Made by a program: the position numbers and the translations under genes. From NCBI GenBank assembly GCA_947034885.2, contig OX344750.2:5766001-5830000 (forward strand): a stretch of DNA of 64,000 nucleotides. Reading direction: 5' to 3'. Of this stretch, positions 52,131-64,000 are shown one piece after another. Position 1 is the first letter of the stretch. Each line of letters begins with the position of its first letter. This stretch comes from Thuidium tamariscinum. Lineage: Eukaryota > Streptophyta > Bryopsida > Hypnales > Thuidiaceae. Under the pieces are notes generated by a model. That model was not told the origin of the DNA and did no database searches. It saw nothing but the letters and a program-made list of their open reading frames with translations.

Positions 52131-53448
52131 AATCTTTTCAAGAATATGGTCAAATCATTTGTCCTTTCACCTACTTCCAACCTTATCTCTTCTACCAATT
52201 GATATGGTCAATTTTTATAAATCTTGTTTTGGATAACAATTTGATTGCAATGAGTTCCACAAGGTTTGAATTTTGGTGAATATAGGTTGGGCACTCAAGG
52301 ATTAAATTATCGTACACTATTATTTCTTATGTTATCATTTTAGAACTTTGCTATGAAAGTAGATCAACATGTTACAATGACTTTGGAGGTAATGTTACAT
52401 GTTAATCTTTGGTTAGTTAGTGGGTAGGTATGGAGTCTTTAAAAACCATACTTACCCACAAACTAAAACTCTTCATAACTTTCATTTCATTAATCCAAAT
52501 GGAATTATTCAAAACTATACAAATCTATATAAACCTAAAAAATTAATTTGAAGTTTTAATTTTTTTTTAAATGTTTTTAAAAGAAGTATTTTGAAAAGTT
52601 ATGAAAATAGTTGAGTCTTTCAACTACTTCTTGGGCACATGTTGTGTGAAAATTTCAAAGAAAAAAAATATAAACTCCAGCTCTAGTAAGCTACCCAAAA
52701 CTGTTGTGTTGCCAAAAAATGTATTTTTTACATTTAGTAGTTAAGAGACATTTCTTGTTTCCATTTTTTATCTCAAGTATTTTCTATAAACATTGAAATA
52801 TTGGTGTTGTATGAATTTGTGATAATCATGTATTAACCTCTTCAAAATGACCTAGGATTCCAAAACTTCAATTAAGCAAATCATTGACAAGGTAATGAAA
52901 TTTATCCTTCTTTAGATGGCCTATGCATCTATCAAAACTTATCAAACAACATTGTGCTTGCTTAAATACTTACAAATTAAGCCATGTTAAATTTGGAGGA
53001 ATTAATGAATTAGTAGGAGGTGATCATCAAAACTTATATGAACAAATGATTTAACCAAAGTTAGAAGACACACTTAACAGAAATGAAAATCTATACCTTT
53101 TGACTAGAACAAAAATCACCATTTTAAAATTCAAGTTAGATTTGATGAAATTTTGTTTCTTTAGATTTTTTTTCATTTTTTTTCATTTTGTTAAAATTTG
53201 TTAAAACTTATTAATACCTATGAAGTTTAGTAAATTTTAATAGAAAATTGTCGAAAATACTCCATTAAATTTTTTATTCTCTATCTTAATAGATCTCTTT
53301 TGAAATTTGTTAAAAAAATGTATATGTAGTAGTCATGTTTTAACAAATATTAATAAATTTGAAACAAAAAAAGACAAAAAAAAACTCAAAAAAAATACAA
53401 GAGAACCAAATTTCACCAAATCTAATTTAAATAAGAGAGGTGATTTTA
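52131..53448. repeat. AT-rich DNA with partial R1 copy
   Basis: About 52400-52700 matches one half of the foldback at 55735-56445 (GGTAGGTATGGAGTCTTT, then ACATGTTGTGTGAAAATTTC). The rest is AT-rich without features. Confidence 0.55.
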
Positions 53449-54094
53449 CACTACACTAAATAGGGTATTTAGTGTTGGCAACACTATTTGCGAACCATGA
53501 CACTAAATATCATTTACCCTACTAAAGTAAGTAACACTAAATGTAATTTCTAACACTAAAAGTACTCTATGGCAAATCTGAAATATGAAGAGGTTTACAT
53601 TTAGTGTTAGAAGGTAAAAAGTGACATAAGAGGATTTTCAAGATTGTGAGTTCCCAAACGCTAGGAACGCATTGGGAACTCTGAGAACGCAGTGCTGATG
53701 TGGTAGAGCGACTGCCATGTCAGAAAATATTAATTAATTTAATTAATTAATATTTTAAAAATATTGTCTTGAAATTTTATTTTTTTTAAATCATTTTCTT
53801 TATTTCTTAAACATTCTGAAAAAAATTTAAAATTTAAAATTTTAATTTTTTTTTCAAAATTCAAAAATCCAGATCAGTAGGGAGCTGGTCTGCAACAATG
53901 GGAACAGTTTCTGGGAACACCCCTGAAACAGTCTTCTTCAGGGCCAGAAATCTTCTTATGAGACAACATGAAGGCGGCGCATTGAAGTTTAGCACTACAC
54001 TAATCATCCTAAAATTGACATTTAGTGTAGGGTCAAGTAGGGTGGTAATTACACTAAATGTAATCCAACACTAAATACCCTATTTAGTGTAGTG
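53449..54094. mobile_element. MITE-like element with CACTACACTAAATAGGG ends
   Basis: Inverted ends of about 30 bp beginning CACTACACTAAATAGGG. Multiple sub-terminal copies of AACACTAAAT or ATTTAGTGT lie inside both ends, a pattern like CACTA (En/Spm) transposons, whose ends start CACTA. No clear 3-bp target duplication and no transposase; 646 bp, non-autonomous. Confidence 0.65.
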
Positions 54095-55418
54095 AAACTA
54101 TATAGACCTCTTTTTCTAAAGTTATACAATAGAAAAAGCACAAGCCATGGTTTATATTATACTACAACAACAACAACACCACCACAATTTATAATTAGTA
54201 AAGAATGAAGGTGTCATTAGATGTTTTTCAACCTTAGAAGAGATAGTTTTGGAATTATTCCCCAAAATTGTTCCCTGTGAAGTGAACCAACTACTAGTCT
54301 AAATTTTTGAAAAAAATTAAAATAAAAAACTTTAATTATTTAATATTATCTGATGTGGCAATCTCTTAACCATGTCAAACTATCTATGTAGTAGTGTTCT
54401 TAGAGTTTTTACAACTTGAAAACCCGTAATCTTCTAAATGCCCAAAAACCATTTATTTTTTGATTTCAAAGTAGGTGTCCTAACTTGTGGCAATTGCAAG
54501 TAGCTAGTTACTTTGAACAAGCAGTAATGAGTTCATGTACAACTTAAACAAGTGATATTTGGCTACGTTTCTAGCTTTTAGTGAAGATATATATTGAAAT
54601 ACTTCATTTCACTCTAATTTCAATCTATTAGAATTTTGGATCATCCAAAAGACACTCAAGCAAAAAAAAATCTTCTTTGTAGATGATTTTTAAAAAAATG
54701 CAAAGGAATTTATTTAGCTATTGTTTCTACAATGTTTTTTGCCAACTTATTGATGTATTTTAGAAAACTTCATAAACATATGTTTATTTTAGTACAATAT
54801 ACAATGTTGTTGTTTTTATTGGCTATGACCTATTTCATTTCACTTACACCAAAATAGAATTCTTTTCTAAAAGCACACAACCACTTGTCACCAACTCAAA
54901 TAATCATTCAAAAATAATCAAATTTCAAGTTGAACATATATTTTCTTTAATTATTTCTATAGTGTCTATAAATGTCATTAATTAGACACTTGTAGTCTTT
55001 AGTATCCATATTAAATTAAATTATGTTGTAAATACAATTCAATTTCATTGACGATGGATTCACATAGCTTCCTTTTTTTAGCTAGTAAATGGAAGTCTAA
55101 ATAGCTGATAGTGATTATTTGTCACTCTACAATAAGATAGCAATTCCATCATTGTAAAGGGGTCACAAATATGAAAAATCAATATTTGCAGGGCACATTC
55201 TTCACATTTGTAGCTAATGACTAGGTACGCAAACTTTAGAGTAATTGCTTTTAAATGCATTCTAACCAATAATTGAGTATTGTTTATATTATAAAATTGT
55301 TTGATTTTTTTGTGAAATGTGTTGGAGGTCAGAAATTGAATTTTAGCCCTTTAAGGATGAAAGATGTCAATTTGTATTTATTGTAAAGTCATGCAAGTTT
55401 TGCTGACGTTATGATTTA
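54095..55418. other. AT-rich non-coding stretch
   Basis: A short CAA-type run near 54165; otherwise nothing recognised. Confidence 0.5.
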
Positions 55419-55663
55419 TGGTCAATTTTGTTAAATTGGCGGTACTCCAATAAAATGGCATGATATTCCATTAAAATGGCACAACATTCCGATAAAATGG
55501 CACATTTTCTTCCTCTATCACTAAGCTTTTATGTCAAAATGGCACTTGAAATTTGTCAAAGTGGCACACAGAATATATCAAAATGGCACTGGAATATGTC
55601 AAAGTGGCACTAGAATTTGTCAAAATGGCACTTGGAATACCGCCAATTTAACGAAATTGACCA
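55419..55663. mobile_element. Tc1/mariner-like MITE with internal TGGCAC repeats
   Basis: 245 bp. The ends are inverted repeats of about 32 bp (TGGTCAATTTTGTTAAATTG with two mismatches to the other end), flanked by TA on both sides as in this superfamily. The interior holds eight copies of AAAATGGCA or AAAGTGGCAC at about 20-bp spacing: three in the left part and five in the right, in the same orientation. No coding capacity. Confidence 0.8.
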
Positions 55664-55734
55664 TATTTGGAATTCTTGCATAAAATTCTAATCATCCTAA
55701 TCTATATGTGAAGTATTTTTAACCATAAAGGATC

Positions 55735-56445
55735 AAGTTGCATTTTTGGCAACATAGTGATTTTGAACAAGTCACTACAACTAGAACTTTTATTTTTCAT
55801 TTAAAATTTTCTTACAACATGTGACCAAGGAGTAGCTTTAAGGTCCAACGATCTTCATAACTTTTGACTTTGTGGTTAAAAAGTCATTGCATGATATGTA
55901 ATTTTAGTTGTTTGGCGGGCAGTCTGGGCAGCTTAAAAAACTTTTTTTTTACTTTAAAAAAAATTTGAAATTTGAAATTGGTTCTTTAGATTTATATAGA
56001 AATGGTTAGATTTGAATCATTCCATTTGGATTAATGAGATGAAAGTTATAAGGAATTTTAGTTTGTGGATAGGTATGGAGTCTTTGAAAACCATATCTAC
56101 CCGCAAACTAAAATTCGTGATAACTTTCATCTCATTAATACAAATGGAATGATTCAAAGCTTCCCATGTCTATATAAATCTAAAGAATAAATTTTAAATT
56201 TTCACTTTTAAGAAAATGTTTTTTTTAAAGAAGTTTTTTAAGCTACTTGGAATGCTTGCCAAACAATGAAATTCACATATCATACAATGACTTTTTAACC
56301 ACAAAGTCAAAAGTTATGAAAATTGTTGGGCCTTAAAACTACTCCTTGGGTACATGTTGTGTGAAAATTTCAAAGAAAAAAAGAAAAAACTCCAACGGTA
56401 TTGAGTTGCCCAAAATTGCTATGTTGCAAAAAACAAAGTCTTTGC
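55735..56445. repeat. R1-type foldback
   Basis: Imperfect inverted repeat centred near 56090. Left half: GGCAACATAGTGATTTTG, CATGATATGTAATTTTAG, AGTTTGTGGATAGGTATGGA. Right half: inverse versions of the same blocks. The arms are about 350 bp. Related single-orientation copies lie at 52400-52700 and 57660-58000. Confidence 0.75.
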
Positions 56446-57654
56446 ATTTAGGGTTAAGATCACGATTACCATAGTACTGCAAAAGTAAGTAAGGTTTTTA
56501 TTTTTAGATGTCAAAAAGAGTTGTTAAAAAACAATTCTAAAATTGATTAATTAATTTTATTAGATTGTAAAGATTGATACCTACTCAAAAAACATTTGAA
56601 TTCTCTTGGCTGATTCCTAGGCCCAGTTGTTGTTTCTTGGTTGTTTAATGCAAAGGGCTTTTTCATTTGTTCAAAATAAAAACAATATTTGAACCATTCA
56701 ATTCTAAATACTAATATGAAAGTAATGAGGAGTTTTATTTTGCAAGCAATGAAGGTTAGAAAAACATATAAAGTCTTTTTTTAAACTCAATTTTCAAAAT
56801 TTACAGATAAAATTCCCCTATAAGGTTATTAATTACCTAACAAAACCTTTTCACTATAGTAATTAAGAATTCTCAATTTTTATAAAAGTAAATGATAATA
56901 AAAAATTTCTTTCATTCAATATCACCTTTCACTTAATAGTTTTTTGTAAAGATGAATATGAAAGTTTTTTTGGTTGAATATTTTTAAATATGTTCTCAAT
57001 TAATTCTCCAACCAATACTAACAAAATGCACAAGTCATTGAAGATATGTGCTTTTCTCCAAAAATGTTGAAAAAATAAACTTCATCTTCTAGAAGGTTGG
57101 GCAAAATACATTAAAAGGGATTTGAGGGCAATTGGAGATTGTAAGTTTTTTGTGTTCTTGGATTGTCGGAACATGCCACATCAATAGTCTAACGTGGTCA
57201 AAAGAATGCTATGTTAGAAAATATATATTTTTAAATTTTACAATTAATTTTTAAGAGAAATTGGAAATTTTTAAATTCTATTTTAGCTTTCTTAACACTC
57301 TTTAGAAATTTTAGAAATTTTATTCTTAAAACTTATTTTTCAAAAATTCAAAAAATTGAGCCAATAGGGCTAATTCACACTTCGCAATTTTCTAATAGTA
57401 CAAGGAATGAGCTTGAGAAGAACAACCCAAAAATAGGCTTCTCTTGCCTTCGAATCCCTCCTAATGAGCTTATTGATTTTGAAGTTTAAGTACATTGAGC
57501 TTGCAATCAATGTAGATATATTGATTCTAATATTTAAAAGGACATGCTCGAACAAGTTAACACCTAAAGCCCTAAACTACATTTTTTGGCAACATAGCAA
57601 TTTTAGGGAGCTCATCACAAATGGGTTTTTTATTTTTATTTTTTGAAAATTTCA
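56446..57654. other. AT-rich non-coding stretch
   Basis: No gene or terminal repeat recognised. Confidence 0.5.
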
Positions 57655-58990
57655 CAAAACATTAGCAGCTTAAACCCCTAAAGGACCAACTTGTGTTTTT
57701 TTGGCAACATAGTAATTTTGGATAGCTCACCATGCATGGAGTTTTTATTATTTTTCTTTGAAATTTTCACACAATGTGTGCCCAAGGAGTAGCTTTAAGA
57801 CCCAACAATTTTCATAACTTTTTAGTACATGGTTAAAAAGTTATTGCATGATATGTCATTTTCTTACTTGGTGGGTTGCTCGGGCAACAAAAAAAACTTC
57901 TTTAAATTTCTTTTTTAAAGAAATAAGAATTTGAAATTTGTTTATTACTTTAATATCTATGTGGAAAGCTTTGAATCATTCCATTTTGATTTATGAGATG
58001 AAAGTTATCAAGAGTTTTAGTTTGGGGTAGTTTGCAGGTGGTTATTAAATTTCTACTGTACAAAAAAGTTTGAAATCCTTTATTTAATTCAATTATTGAT
58101 ATTTTTCAAAAAAAAATCATTAGATGAAGATTGATTAATACAATATTACAACCATTGGAACTTGCATTTTTCCATTCCATAAATAAATTGTTCACAATTT
58201 AGTATTTTGAATCATTTTCTACTTCTTTCTATTCACTATTTTTTTCCCTATATGTTGTACAATTCCAAATGATTTGAAATTTTTGAACATATAACCAATT
58301 TGCATTGAAGGATGAATCCAAAGAATAACCACCATTTTGAACATTTTTTCATACAAATGTGACCTTGTGAAGTGCAGTTGCCTGATTTTTCACATAGATA
58401 GAAAAATGATTTTGTCAATTCAAGTGCTTAAATCTTGCAATCTACATGGCAGAAATTTATGAAATTTTTTTCCACATTTTTTCAAACCACCTATAAGAGC
58501 CTATAGTTACTTGTGTCAAAAACCTATTTTTAATCTAAAATTTTGCACATGTATTAGAAATCACAACTTTGAAGCGTTTTTGATAAAAGCATACAGTGGA
58601 AACACCCAAAACCGTCCAAATAAGGAATTCAGCATGGTTGGAGGCATCTTTATCTAAAAATGATATTTTTCTAGTATTAGCGAGAGAAAATAATGAATAT
58701 TCAAAAAAAAAATTAAATTTTTTGGAATCAGTATGTAATTTCTACAAATTTTCAAAGAGTTGGCTCCCTAGACCACTGGAACTGTCCTATAGGTGTACCC
58801 TAAACTGAACTCTGCTGAAATCAGTTGTTAGTGAATGAAAATTATACATGTGTCTTACAACTGCGTCAGAAAATTAGAGTTAAATACTTGTCAGACACTT
58901 TAATGAACACTTGTGGACAAATTTAGTGACACTGTAGGGACTAGGAATAGGTATAGGGACGGAAATGGGTGTTTCTCCCTTAGTTAGAAA
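57655..58990. repeat. R1 repeat copy outside the palindrome
   Basis: Two blocks: 57655-58390 resembles 32815-34050, and 58571-58985 resembles 4551-4915 and ends with GGGTGTTTCTCCCTTA as does 4908-4921. It is more diverged from the palindrome copies than those are from each other, so it is an older copy. Confidence 0.7.
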
Positions 58991-59628
58991 CCTTCAAGGG
59001 TTAACTAGAGGATCCTACTAAATTTTTTTATTTATATCTATAATACTATATGTGTATGTATGTGTGTATGTATGTGTATATGTACAAGTGTATTTATGTA
59101 CATATATTGCTTTGGATATTTTGAGAATATTTTGAATACAGGCCGCTGATTTAAAGGCAGGTTCAACTTTAAGAATGTGGTCAGAATTAAGCATCAGCCA
59201 CCTTATGTGGCAAGAGTTCCACAATCCACAACCTCTTCTCTGCGCAGTGCCGCCTCTGTGCCACAGTTTCATCATTACAAAGTGTTATATAACATGTTTT
59301 CTTTATTAAAAGTTTACAGTTGTCGTATAAAATACGATTGAAGCCATACTCGTGCTCCGATTCTTCGCAGAACATGACAGTCACTTTCGGGGCCTGATCA
59401 TTCAGTCACCACCAAGCTTTGGAGCCGATCTCCCCAAAAGCATGTCAAGCAGCCACCTCAGAGCCGAAAGCTCCACACATTTTTTGATGGGAAACTTTCA
59501 TCCGACAGTTATAGCCAGGAGCCCTTGAATACAGCCATGGTGGTGGTGGCCATGTTGCCACTGAATTTCATGTCCATTTGTTTCCGACAGATTGGTTGGA
59601 GGTGGTTTTGCAGCGGTGAGGCTCAGCG
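58991..59628 (+). promoter_or_regulatory. Upstream region of the GH1 gene
   Basis: Contains a TATG/TG microsatellite at 59046-59090. From about 59130 the composition becomes balanced, as expected for a promoter and 5' UTR. No specific core element is assigned. Confidence 0.4.

Positions 59629-64000
<4,372 letters not shown>

Overview
The window looks like nuclear DNA of a land plant, probably a non-seed plant. It has GC-rich genes with many short introns, telo-box motifs near housekeeping genes, a start codon that forms an exon by itself, a plant EH1/Pan1 endocytosis gene, and long AT-rich repeat tracts. I cannot name the species. Exon coordinates come from reading GT/AG sites against conserved protein sequence and checking phase across each junction.

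The main feature is a giant inverted duplication. Bases 1-15092 recur in reverse complement at 24232-39323, with every matched pair of positions summing to 39324, so I see no net indel over 15 kb and only isolated base differences. The repeat continues inward as 18873-19603 against 23505-24235 (positions sum to 43108), where the arms differ by about 2.7%. The two parts of the left arm are separated by a 3.78 kb solo-LTR-like element at 15093-18872. The right arm keeps the empty site. The arms surround a 3.9 kb single-copy spacer with a plastid-type tRNA-Tyr(GUA), a (TA)n tract and a weak Ty1/copia fossil. The left arm runs off the window, so the palindrome may be larger.

Each arm carries, from outside in: the 5' end of an EH1/Pan1 gene, a pogo/Lemi-like transposon remnant, an AT-rich repeat family (here R1), a 3.5 kb element with terminal inverted repeats holding two nested hairpins, and unassigned AT-rich DNA. 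The EH1 copies point outward. The left one is cut by the window edge; the right one is complete (15 exons, 1,276 aa).

Right of the palindrome lie ordinary genes: EH1/Pan1 (38295-46118, +), RPL11/uL5 (47523-49261, -) and RPL19/eL19 (49513-50418, +). The two ribosomal genes start 251 bp apart, and the space between them holds a 36-bp-arm inverted repeat and a telo-box. Then come 9 kb of AT-rich DNA with at least three small terminal-repeat elements and several R1 copies, and last the 5' part of a GH1 beta-glucosidase gene (59629 to the edge, +) with a Tourist-like MITE in an intron.

The genes do not form a pathway: EH1 serves clathrin-mediated endocytosis, the two ribosomal proteins the 60S subunit, and the GH1 enzyme beta-glucoside hydrolysis.
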